This document shows, in pieces, positions 53,020 through 60,652 of a stretch of DNA of 64,000 bases. Origin of the DNA: Euryhalocaulis sp050486445 (GTDB lineage Bacteria; Pseudomonadota; Alphaproteobacteria; Caulobacterales; Maricaulaceae); contig JBJHDH010000016.1 in assembly GCA_050486445.1 (NCBI GenBank), positions 4,978-68,977 on the forward strand, in the 5' to 3' direction. The position numbers were made by a program, and so were the translations under genes. Each line of letters begins with the position of its first letter. Position 1 is the stretch's first letter. Below the pieces are notes generated by a model. It was not told where the DNA came from and searched no databases. It worked only from the letters and a program-made list of their open reading frames with translations.

Positions 53020-54450
53020 TTAGTCCAAATAGCAGACGGCGCGGGCCGCCTTCACGATGTCCGCCGTTCCGGGCAGCGACAGCGCCTCCAGATTCGCGGC
53101 ATAGGGCAGCGGCACATCGGCCTGGAACACGCGGGCGGGCGGCGCGTCGAGATAGTCAAAGGCTTCCGCGACCACGCGCGCGGCGATCTCCGCGCCCACG
53201 CCCATGGCGCCCCAGCCTTCCTCGCAGCAGACAAGGCGGTTGGTCTTTTTCACGCTTTCCACCACTGTTTCGTGGTCCAGCGGGCGCAGCGAGCGCAGGT
53301 CGATCACCTCCGCCTCCACGCCCATGCCGGAAAGCTCCTCAGCCGCCTCCAGCGCGAATTTCACCATGCGCGAGTGCGCGACCAGCGTAACGTCGCCGCC
53401 CTCGCGGCGGATGCGCGCCTTGCCGATGGGCAGCACCCAGTCTTCCCAGTCCGGAACCTCGCCCTCATCGCCGTAGAGCAGCTCGTGCTCCAGCACCAGC
53501 ACCGGGTTGGGATCGCGGATCGCGGCTTTCAGCAGGCCCTTGGCGTCGGCCGCGTCATAGGGCGCCACGACCTTCAGGCCGGGCACATGCGCGTACCATG
53601 CGGAATAATCCTGGCTGTGCTGGGCCGCCACGCGCGCCGCCGCGCCGTTCGGCCCGCGGAAGACGATGGGGCATCCCATCTGGCCGCCGGACATATAGCG
53701 CGTCTTGGCCGCCGAATTGATGATCTGGTCCATCGCCTGCATCGCGAAATTCCAGGTCATGAATTCCACCACGGGCTTCAGCCCGGCCATCGCCGCGCCG
53801 ATGCCAAGGCCCGCGAATCCATGCTCGGTGATCGGCGTATCGACCACGCGCTTTGGCCCGAACTCATCCAGCAGGCCGCGGCTCACCTTGTAGGCGCCCT
53901 GATATTCCGCGACCTCTTCGCCCATCAGGAACACGCGCCCGTCGCGGCGCATCTCCTCGGCCATCGCATCGCGCAGCGCGTCGCGGATCGAGGTTTTCGA
54001 CCACGTGACGCCTTCCGGCGGTGTCGGGTCGCTGGCGGCTGGCGCGGCTTTCGGCGCCGGACGCGCGCGGTCTTCGCCGCCGGTCGCCCCCTCGGCCTCT
54101 CCCGGCGCCTCGTGCGGCGCTTTCGCCTCGGCCGCGGCTTCGCGCGCGCCGCCGCCATGCGCGGCGGAACCGTTCAGCCCGCCGGTCTCGATGGCGCTGG
54201 CGTCCTCGCCCTCGTCCAGCAGCACGGCGATGGGCGTATTGACCTTCACGCCCTCGGCGCCTTCCTGCACCAGAATCTTGCCGAGCACGCCTTCATCGAC
54301 GGCCTCGACTTCCATGGTCGCCTTGTCGGTTTCAATTTCGGCGATCACGTCGCCGGCCTTGATGGTGTCGCCTTCGCTCTTGAGCCATTTGGCGAGCGTG
54401 CCCTCTTCCATCGTGGGCGAAAGCGCGGGCATGGTGATTTGCGTCGGCAT
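53020..54450 (-). CDS. pdhB: Pyruvate dehydrogenase E1 beta subunit with N-terminal lipoyl domain
   Basis: A 476-residue protein. A lipoyl domain (about 1-80, IETDKATMEVEAV) and an Ala/Glu-rich linker (about 85-145) precede a standard E1 beta chain (about 150-476, with FLMGEEVAEYQGAYKVSRGLLDEFG and DTPITEHGFAGLGIGAAM). A lipoyl domain on E1 beta is typical of alphaproteobacteria. Two starts are possible: GTG at 54459 in a GTGA overlap with the pdhA stop, or ATG at 54450. The ATG is preferred because it gives the same MPTQITMPALSPTMEEG start as PdhC. With PdhA it decarboxylates pyruvate and acetylates lipoamide. Confidence 0.94.
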   Translation of the reverse strand: MPTQITMPALSPTMEEGTLAKWLKSEGDTIKAGDVIAEIETDKATMEVEAVDEGVLGKILVQEGAEGVKVNTPIAVLLDEGEDASAIETGGLNGSAAHGGGAREAAAEAKAPHEAPGEAEGATGGEDRARPAPKAAPAASDPTPPEGVTWSKTSIRDALRDAMAEEMRRDGRVFLMGEEVAEYQGAYKVSRGLLDEFGPKRVVDTPITEHGFAGLGIGAAMAGLKPVVEFMTWNFAMQAMDQIINSAAKTRYMSGGQMGCPIVFRGPNGAAARVAAQHSQDYSAWYAHVPGLKVVAPYDAADAKGLLKAAIRDPNPVLVLEHELLYGDEGEVPDWEDWVLPIGKARIRREGGDVTLVAHSRMVKFALEAAEELSGMGVEAEVIDLRSLRPLDHETVVESVKKTNRLVCCEEGWGAMGVGAEIAARVVAEAFDYLDAPPARVFQADVPLPYAANLEALSLPGTADIVKAARAVCYLD

Positions 54451-54455
54451 CTCTC

Positions 54456-55514
54456 TCACGCCTCCGCCAGAACGTCGGTCCAGAGTTCGGACGGGTCCGG
54501 CTCGGGACTTTCCTGCGCGAACGCGGCGGCGTCGTTCACCCGCGCCTTGATGTCGCGGTCGATGGCTTTGAAATCGTCCTCGCCGGCGTATTTCTTTTCG
54601 ATCAGCAAGGCGCGCAGCCGTTCGATCGGGTCGTGCTTTTCGCGCATGTCCTGCACTTCTTCCTTGGTGCGGTATTTGGCCGGGTCGGACATCGAGTGCC
54701 CGCGATAGCGATAGGTCTGCGCCTCCAGCACATAGGGGCCCTCGCCGCTGCGCGCATGGGCGGCGGCTTTGGCGGCGGCCTCGCGCACGGCCAGCACGTC
54801 CATGCCGTCCACCTGCGCGCCGGGAATGCCGAAGGCCTGGCCGCGCGCATAGAGCGCGCTGGCGTTGGCCGCCGCGCGCTGCACCGAGGTGCCCATGCCG
54901 TAGCGATTATTCTCGATCACGAACACGACCGGCAGTTTCCACAGCGCGGCCATGTTGAAGGCCTCATAGACCTGACCCTGATTGCTGGCGCCCTCGCCGA
55001 AATAGGTCGTGCAGATATTGCCGGTCTCTTCGTATTTGCAGGCGAAGGCGAGGCCCGCGCCGATGGGAACCTGCGCGCCGACGATGCCGTGCCCGCCGAA
55101 GAAATGCTTCTCGGTCGAGAACATGTGCATCGAGCCGCCCTTGCCGCGCGAATAGCCGTCGATGCGGCCGGTCAGTTCGGCCATCACCCCGCCCGGGTCC
55201 ATGCCGCAGGCCAGCATATGGCCGTGACAGCGATAGCCGGTGACGACCTTGTCGCCCTCATGGAGGACAGACTGGATGCCCGTCACCACCGCTTCCTGGC
55301 CGATATAGAGGTGGCAGAAGCCGCCAATCAGGCCCATGCCGTAAAGCTGGCCGGCCTTCTCCTCAAAGCGCCGGATCAGCAGCATGTCCCGATAAAGATC
55401 GAGCGCCGTTTCCTTGGTCAGCGCGGCGGGGGCCGCCGGGGCGGACTTGCCCGGCTCCGTTTTGCCGCGCGCGGGACGTTTGGCCGGTTTCCGGGCCTTT
55501 TTCTGATCCGCCAT
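54456..55514 (-). CDS. pdhA: Pyruvate dehydrogenase E1 alpha subunit
   Basis: A 352-residue thiamine-diphosphate enzyme subunit. After a Lys/Pro/Ala-rich N-terminal tail (1-35), the core has RRFEEKAGQLYGMG, GYRCHGHMLACGMDP, GGHGIVGAQVPIGAGLAFA and the phosphorylation-loop-like YRYRGHSMSDPAKYR. The ThDP/magnesium motif reads FGEGASNQGQ with a downstream ENN, so the usual GDG aspartate is glutamate. It is the first gene of the pdhABC operon, 102 bases downstream of ftsB. GGGAGAG precedes the ATG. Confidence 0.95.
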   Translation of the reverse strand: MADQKKARKPAKRPARGKTEPGKSAPAAPAALTKETALDLYRDMLLIRRFEEKAGQLYGMGLIGGFCHLYIGQEAVVTGIQSVLHEGDKVVTGYRCHGHMLACGMDPGGVMAELTGRIDGYSRGKGGSMHMFSTEKHFFGGHGIVGAQVPIGAGLAFACKYEETGNICTTYFGEGASNQGQVYEAFNMAALWKLPVVFVIENNRYGMGTSVQRAAANASALYARGQAFGIPGAQVDGMDVLAVREAAAKAAAHARSGEGPYVLEAQTYRYRGHSMSDPAKYRTKEEVQDMREKHDPIERLRALLIEKKYAGEDDFKAIDRDIKARVNDAAAFAQESPEPDPSELWTDVLAEA

Positions 55515-55616
55515 TCTCTCCCTCAGGCGTGCGCCCGGCGGACGCCGGGGGGAGTCGGCGGTGTATCAAGCCCCAATAGGGCCCGTAAAGCGTTGCATGC
55601 CGCCCTGACGCCGATT

Positions 55617-55943
55617 TTAGTTTGGGTGCGAAGAAATTCCGTCCAGCCGGATCACATATTCGTCCGGCCGCGCGACGTTAAGCATGTCGCGCGCCCGCTC
55701 GTCGATCAGGTCCAGATCCAGGCTGGCGTCACGCAGCCGGCTTGCGCGGTTTTCAAGCTGCGCCCGCTCGGCGCGCACAATGGCCAGCTCGGCCTCCAGT
55801 TCGCCGATCCGGTCATTATAGGCGGCCCAGGCCAGCATGCCCTGCTCACCATTCAGCCCGTGATAGCCGAAATAGAACACCAGCCCGGCCAGCAACACGG
55901 TTGGTATGGCCTTCCTGATCGCGCGCACGCCTCGTAACCCCAC
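55617..55943 (-). CDS. ftsB: FtsB/DivIC-family septum formation initiator
   Basis: A 108-residue bitopic membrane protein with a short basic cytoplasmic end, one transmembrane helix (about 14-30, TVLLAGLVFYFGYHGLNG) and a periplasmic coiled coil (about 40-80, RIGELEAELAIVRAERAQLENRASRL). The C-terminal block ends in ARDMLNVARPDEYVIRL, as in FtsB-like proteins. It would join the FtsQBL division complex. Its position upstream of pdhA and near eno is the common alphaproteobacterial arrangement. Confidence 0.85.
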   Translation of the reverse strand: MGLRGVRAIRKAIPTVLLAGLVFYFGYHGLNGEQGMLAWAAYNDRIGELEAELAIVRAERAQLENRASRLRDASLDLDLIDERARDMLNVARPDEYVIRLDGISSHPN

Positions 55944-56065
55944 GTCAGCCTACCCACGCCTGCGTCCGGCGGCGTTGATGGCGCCGGACTCGCATGGCGC
56001 AGCATCGCCCGCCCAGCCTTAGCGTTTCGCTAAACGGCGTGGTTAGCGAAAGCTGAACGTCCCGC

Positions 56066-56512
56066 TCACTGCTCCAGGAACGCAATCCCGTAATAACAGG
56101 ACGACGCGAGGCATCGCGCCATGGACGCCGCCAGGCTGTGCGGCCCGCTCTCGGTCGCGACATAGGTCACGACGGGCACGGCGTCCGGCAGGATGTCCTG
56201 CGCGAGCAGCGCCCCGCGCGGATCGTAGAGAGACAGGTCGAGATCGCCGCAATCCGCGTCGCAAGCGCCGATAAAGGCATATTGCACGCCCTCGGTCAGA
56301 TTCACGACCAGATCGTCCCGCGCCCCATTCCTCAGATTGCCGACATGCCGGGGACGGTCGTCGACGCGCCAGCCCTGGCCAACATAGACCCCCTGCATGG
56401 CGTCGATCTGATCGTTCACCTGCTCAACATAATAGACCGGGTTGAGAAGCGTCTCGCACGCACTCACCAGCGGCGCCAGAACCAGCGCCGCCGCCACAAA
56501 TTTCAATCGCAT
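56066..56512 (-). CDS. Small lipoprotein, paralogue of the next gene
   Basis: A 148-residue precursor with lipobox LVSAC, so a mature lipoprotein starts at Cys19. AGGGGAAG precedes the ATG. The mature part contains GQGWRVDD, VNLTEGVQYAFIGACDADCGDLDLSLYDPRG and a C-terminal pair of cysteines (ARCLASSCYYGIAF). The GDLDLSLYD block resembles pre-peptidase C-terminal (PPC) type beta domains. It has clear similarity in layout to the protein encoded just upstream at 56582-57136. Function is unknown; an envelope role is likely. Confidence 0.75.
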   Translation of the reverse strand: MRLKFVAAALVLAPLVSACETLLNPVYYVEQVNDQIDAMQGVYVGQGWRVDDRPRHVGNLRNGARDDLVVNLTEGVQYAFIGACDADCGDLDLSLYDPRGALLAQDILPDAVPVVTYVATESGPHSLAASMARCLASSCYYGIAFLEQ

Positions 56513-56581
56513 CTTCCCCTCCGCCCGCCACGGCCAATATATGGGCGCCCGCGACAGTGACAAGGATTATGTCGCGGCAGC

Positions 56582-57136
56582 CTAGTCGGGAAATCCGGCG
56601 AAGGCGGTCCCGCCCTCGGCGCGGGGATTGGGCCGGCGCGACTGCATCCCGCCGGGTTGCAGCGCCGCCGGTGTGCTGGCTGGCCGCGAAAACACCGCGA
56701 CACTATAGGCGCAAGCCTCGTCCGCGCAGTCGATCATGCGCACGGCCAGTTCATAGCGTTCACGCTCGGCAGGAGTGACTTTCACCACAGGCAGGCCGGC
56801 GTCGCGGCAATCCGCCGTCACCAGCGTATCCGCGCTGTCATAGAGAAACAGGCTGAGATCGCCGCATTGCTCGTCGCACACCGCGGCGATGGCGTATTCG
56901 GTTCGCGGGTTCAGAAACAGCGGCACAGACCCGGTCTGCGAATCGCGCAGCACGCCGGGATTCAGCTTGCGCGCCAGCGTCCAGCCTTCGCCCTCCAGCG
57001 TCAGCGGCGTGAATTCGATCTGGGCGCGCGCCCGGTCCGGCCATGCCTCTCCGGCGGAAATCTCATCGGCAAAGGCCGCCCCGGCGCCCATGACGGGCGC
57101 GGCGAACAGAAACGCAACGGCGGCCAGATGGCGCAT
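56582..57136 (-). CDS. Secreted protein, paralogue of the adjacent lipoprotein
   Basis: A 184-residue precursor with a signal peptide cleaved near GAAFADE (about residue 24) and no lipobox. GGGAGG lies six bases before the ATG. The core matches the neighbouring lipoprotein: GEGWTLAR, FLNPRTEYAIAAVCDEQCGDLSLFLYDSAD and a final cysteine pair (MIDCADEACAYSVAVF). A low-complexity Pro/Gly/Arg tail follows. The four conserved cysteines suggest two disulfides in the periplasm. Tandem duplication is likely. Function is unknown. Confidence 0.75.
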   Translation of the reverse strand: MRHLAAVAFLFAAPVMGAGAAFADEISAGEAWPDRARAQIEFTPLTLEGEGWTLARKLNPGVLRDSQTGSVPLFLNPRTEYAIAAVCDEQCGDLSLFLYDSADTLVTADCRDAGLPVVKVTPAERERYELAVRMIDCADEACAYSVAVFSRPASTPAALQPGGMQSRRPNPRAEGGTAFAGFPD

Positions 57137-57261
57137 CGCATGCCTCCCTTGCCGCGATCTTTGGAGTCGCGCTCGGGGAATATTACACGAACGTAACAAA
57201 GGTTCCAAGCGCCGATGCGGAATATCGCCCGGCGCGCCAGATTTGTGCCCAGGTGTGTGCG

Positions 57262-58542
57262 TCAGCCCTGACCGGCCAGGAAGTCCCGCCCGGCATAAAG
57301 GGCGATGTCGTCCAGCTCCTCCTCGATCCGTAGAAGCTGATTGTATTTCGCCGTGCGGTCAGAGCGGGCCAGCGAGCCGGTCTTGATCTGGCCGCAGCCG
57401 GTCGCCACCGCCAGATCGGCGATGGTCACGTCCTCGGTCTCGCCGGAGCGATGCGATATCACCGCGCCATAGCTGCTGCGCCGGGCCATATCCACCGCAT
57501 CCAGAGTCTCGCTCAACGTACCGATCTGATTGACTTTTACAAGAATAGCGTTGGCTATGCCACGACCGATCCCGTCGGCCAGCCGCGCCGGATTGGTGAC
57601 GAACAGGTCGTCGCCGACAAGCTGCACGCGCGCGCCCAGCACCTCGGTCAGCGCCGCCCAGCCCTCGAAATCGTCCTCGCCCATGCCGTCTTCGATAGAG
57701 ACAATGGGATAGGCGCCGGCCAGCTCTTCCAGATAGCGCACATGCTGCTCCGGGGTCAGACTTTTGCCCTCGCCCTCAAGCACATACTTCCCACTCTTGA
57801 AGTATTCCGTAGAGGCGCAATCCAGCGCCAGCGCCACATCCTCGCCCGGCTTCAACCCGGTCTCGGATACCGCTTCAAGAATAAAATCAATCGCTTCACG
57901 CGCGCTCTTGAGGTTTGGCGCAAACCCGCCCTCGTCGCCGACATTGGTGTTGTGGCCGGCTTTTTTCAGGCGCGCTTTCAGGGCGTGAAACGTTTCCGCT
58001 CCCATGCGCAGCGCCTCGGCAAAGCTCTCCGCCCCCAGCGGCATCACCATGAATTCCTGGATGTCGATGGGATTGTCGGCGTGCGCGCCGCCATTGAGGA
58101 TATTCATCATCGGCGCAGGCAGCACGCGCGCATTGGCCCCGCCGACATAGCGGTAGAGCGTCGTATCCTGGGAATCCGCCGCCGCCTTCGCCACGGCCAG
58201 CGAGACGGCCAGAATGGCGTTGGCCCCCAGCCGCGCCTTGTTCGGGGTTCCGTCCAGCGCAATCAGCACCTGGTCGATGCGGCGCTGGTCCTCGGCGTCA
58301 AAGCCGGACAGCGCGTCGGCGATCTCGCCGTTCACCGCCTCCACGGCGGCCAGCACGCCCTTGCCGGCGTATCGCGGCCCGCCATCGCGCAGCTCGTGCG
58401 CCTCATGCGCCCCGGTAGAGGCGCCGGACGGCACGGCGGCGCGGCCGACAGAGCCGTCCTCCAGCACCACGTCGGCTTCCACGGTCGGGAACCCCCGGCT
58501 GTCCAGGACTTCCCGGCCGAGAATATCGACGATGGCGGTCAT
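57262..58542 (-). CDS. eno: Enolase
   Basis: A 426-residue enolase with all expected landmarks: ILGREVLDSRGFPTVEADV at the N-terminus, GASTGAHEAHELRD, GDEGGFAPNL, SIEDGMGEDDFEGW and the signature LVKVNQIGTLSET. C-terminal SHRSGETEDVTIADLAVA and GSLARSDRTAKYNQLLRIEE are intact. It converts 2-phosphoglycerate to phosphoenolpyruvate. GGAGAT precedes the ATG. It lies 86 bases downstream of rpmF, with a palindromic repeat between them. Confidence 0.97.
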   Translation of the reverse strand: MTAIVDILGREVLDSRGFPTVEADVVLEDGSVGRAAVPSGASTGAHEAHELRDGGPRYAGKGVLAAVEAVNGEIADALSGFDAEDQRRIDQVLIALDGTPNKARLGANAILAVSLAVAKAAADSQDTTLYRYVGGANARVLPAPMMNILNGGAHADNPIDIQEFMVMPLGAESFAEALRMGAETFHALKARLKKAGHNTNVGDEGGFAPNLKSAREAIDFILEAVSETGLKPGEDVALALDCASTEYFKSGKYVLEGEGKSLTPEQHVRYLEELAGAYPIVSIEDGMGEDDFEGWAALTEVLGARVQLVGDDLFVTNPARLADGIGRGIANAILVKVNQIGTLSETLDAVDMARRSSYGAVISHRSGETEDVTIADLAVATGCGQIKTGSLARSDRTAKYNQLLRIEEELDDIALYAGRDFLAGQG

Positions 58543-58570
58543 GGACGCATCTCCGCTCCTGCCACCGCAG

Positions 58571-58624
58571 CCTCATCCTGAGGAGCGGCCCCGGCCCCGG
58601 TCGGGGCCGCGTCTCGAAGGACGA
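58571..58624. repeat. Palindromic repeat between rpmF and eno
   Basis: CCTCATCCTGAGGAGC, a GC-only hairpin (GGCCCC-GGCCCCGGTC-GGGGCC), and GTCTCGAAGGACGA. It has the same flanks as the copy inside pdhC, with a different internal stem. It begins four bases after the rpmF stop on the minus strand and probably affects rpmF transcript ends. Confidence 0.8.
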
Positions 58625-58628
58625 CCGC

Positions 58629-58808
58629 CTAGTCCCGGGGTTTCAGGACTTGCTTGCCCTTGTACATGCCGCTTTTCAGATCGACATGGTGCGGGCGCTT
58701 CAGTTCGCCGCTGTCCTGATCCTCGACATAGGTCGGGGCGGCCAGCTTGTCGTGCGCGCGCCGCATGCCACGGCGCGAGGGGGTGGTTTTCCGCTTGGGG
58801 ACGGCCAT
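58629..58808 (-). CDS. rpmF: 50S ribosomal protein L32
   Basis: A 59-residue L32 with the family start MAVPKRKTTPSRRGMRRAHD and the alphaproteobacterial end GELKRPHHVDLKSGMYKGKQ. GGAGAAAC lies upstream of the ATG at 58808. Upstream in-frame codons belong to the leader. It is a structural component of the large ribosomal subunit. Confidence 0.95.
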   Translation of the reverse strand: MAVPKRKTTPSRRGMRRAHDKLAAPTYVEDQDSGELKRPHHVDLKSGMYKGKQVLKPRD

Positions 58809-58880
58809 GGCCGTTTCTCCTGGGTCTGGAATCGAAAAGGGCGGCGCAGGCGCCGCCAAAGCTGCGCGGGACATACATAA

Positions 58881-58912
58881 AACCCCGCCCCGGCTCAAGA
58901 GCCGGGCGCCGG
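58881..58912 (-). terminator. Possible terminator of the Pif1-like helicase gene
   Basis: On the minus strand CCCGGCTC-TT-GAGCCGGG, extended by flanking C and G runs, is followed by GCGGGGTTTTAT. It lies about 170 bases after the helicase stop and 80 bases before rpmF. The T-run is short, so it could instead be a leader hairpin of rpmF. Confidence 0.4.
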
Positions 58913-59077
58913 GGCCAGACTGACGCAGGACTGGAAGAGATTCTGGGCCCGGACGCCTGGCGTGTTATGATAGTTAAGCGGCCCGTTCATGTGAGGCGCG
59001 CGGCTTCACGCTACTGATTGGATCCTGAAAGAGTCACCGCGCGACCCCCGAAAGGAACGGGCCGCGCCCCATCCCCC

Positions 59078-60457
59078 TCAAACAAACTCCGCCATGCGCT
59101 CCACCATGGCGTCATGGCGGGCCACTTCCGGCGCCACGAAAAAGTCCGTAACGGCCAGCGGCCGGGCCAGCGACAGCCCGTCCAGCGTGCGCGCGCGCGA
59201 CAGCGCCACATAGGCCTGTCCCGGCGCAAAGGCGCCCTTGCCGATATCCACGCGCACATCGTCAAAGCTGAGGCCCTGCGCCTTATGGATTGTCACCGCC
59301 CAGGCCAGCGTCAGGGGAATCTGGGCGTATTTCCCGGCGACCAGCGAAACGATGCTCTCCGCCCCCGTATCCCAGTCATAGCGGATTTTTTCCCATTCAG
59401 TTTTGCCGACCTCCACGGAGCCGTCCGCCCCGTCGAACCGAACATCGACCGAGGATTCATAGAGCGCGGTGACGACGCCCAGCGAGCCATTGGCCCAGCG
59501 TTTCTCCGTGTCGTTTTTCAGCGCCATCACCCGCGCGCCGGGCTTCAGCGCAAGGCCGGCCGGCGCGGGCGGTTTCTCACGCAGCAGGTCGTAATTGCCC
59601 TCCGCCGCGCCCTCATAGATACGCGCCGCGCCGGGCAGCGCCTCCAGCCGCCGCACATTATAGTTTTCTGCCCGCGCATTGGTGGTGGTCAGAATGATCG
59701 GAATCGCGCCGTCGCGATGCGGCCCGCAGCAATGCGCGTTCAGCGTCTCCACCGCGCGCGCATCGGCGGGATCGACCCGCACCCCGCCCAGCAGCTCGAT
59801 AAAATGCTCCTCGCTCTGGCGGTGGATCGTCTCCAGCCGCAGATGCGCCGGCTCCGCATCGCCCAGCGCCTTCGCGCCGAACGCAAAGCCATGCTCATAG
59901 CCCAGCATGGCCAGCGCCTCGCTCTCGGCCTGCGGGATCACCGGCGGCAACTGGAAATAATCGCCGACAAACACAAGCTGCACGCCGCCAAACGGGCGCG
60001 CGCTGCGCTTGGCCTGGCGCAGGCGGAAATCCATCGCGTCCAGCACGTCGCAGCGCACCATCGAAATTTCGTCGATCACGATGCGTTTGACCGCTTTCAA
60101 CACCCGCGTCGGATAGCGCGCCTCCATCGCTTTGGGGTCCAGAATGCGCGGCGGGAAGCCGAAAAAACTATGGATGGTCTGGCCGCCCGCATTGATCGCC
60201 GCGATGCCCGTGGGCGCCAGCAGCACCGTCGGCGTCTCGGGGTCTGCCTGGATCAGATAACGGATCAGCGTCGTCTTGCCGGTCCCTGCCCTGCCCGAAA
60301 TGTTCAGGGCCGGCTCGCCGCTTCGCAACAGCTCCAGCGCCCGCCGCGCCGCCCGCGTCTCGGCATAGCCCTCCGGCAACTTCTCCTGCGCCACGGTCGA
60401 GGCGCGGCGCACCGCCGCTCGGGCCGTTCTGCTCGATTTGCGCTGACGTTCAGGCAC
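59078..60457 (-). CDS. Pif1-like superfamily 1 helicase
   Basis: A 459-residue ATPase. The GTG at 60457 was chosen because GGAG lies five bases upstream. The frame stays open further up, but that part is encoded by a palindromic repeat. Motifs in order: Walker A NISGRAGTGKTTLIRY, motif Ia LLAPTGIAAINAGG, Walker B RIVIDEISMV, motif III VQLVFVGDYFQLPPV, and C-terminal AVTIHKAQGLSFDDV and GQAYVALSRARTLDGL. Pif1-like helicases unwind DNA 5' to 3' and remove difficult structures. This is a compact form without extra domains. It sits between pyrG and rpmF, a position that says little about its role. Confidence 0.85.
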   Translation of the reverse strand: MPERQRKSSRTARAAVRRASTVAQEKLPEGYAETRAARRALELLRSGEPALNISGRAGTGKTTLIRYLIQADPETPTVLLAPTGIAAINAGGQTIHSFFGFPPRILDPKAMEARYPTRVLKAVKRIVIDEISMVRCDVLDAMDFRLRQAKRSARPFGGVQLVFVGDYFQLPPVIPQAESEALAMLGYEHGFAFGAKALGDAEPAHLRLETIHRQSEEHFIELLGGVRVDPADARAVETLNAHCCGPHRDGAIPIILTTTNARAENYNVRRLEALPGAARIYEGAAEGNYDLLREKPPAPAGLALKPGARVMALKNDTEKRWANGSLGVVTALYESSVDVRFDGADGSVEVGKTEWEKIRYDWDTGAESIVSLVAGKYAQIPLTLAWAVTIHKAQGLSFDDVRVDIGKGAFAPGQAYVALSRARTLDGLSLARPLAVTDFFVAPEVARHDAMVERMAEFV

Positions 60458-60480
60458 ATGTGCTCCAGCGGCAGAGGCAA

Positions 60481-60619
60481 TTCCTCCCCCGTTTACGGGG
60501 GAGGTGGCTGACCCCGGCCTTGAGCCGGGGGAAGCCGGAGGGGGCGGATCGAAGGACTGCGTGGCGCCCGCCCCCTTCGTCCGCTTCGCGGACACTTCCC
60601 CCGTAAACGGGGGAAGAAA
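60481..60619. repeat. Two-armed palindromic repeat element, copy C
   Basis: Both arms carry CTCCCCCGTTTACGGGGGAG or CTTCCCCCGTTTACGGGGGA, a variable hairpin (CCCCGGCT...AGCCGGGG; GTCCGCTTCGCGGAC) and a GGAGGGGGCGG run, in inverted orientation as in copy B. It lies 33 bases after the pyrG stop, and its left arm falls within the open frame upstream of the helicase start. Confidence 0.85.
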
Positions 60620-60652
60620 ACGTGACCCCGCAAGCCGGGGAAGAATGCCCTC

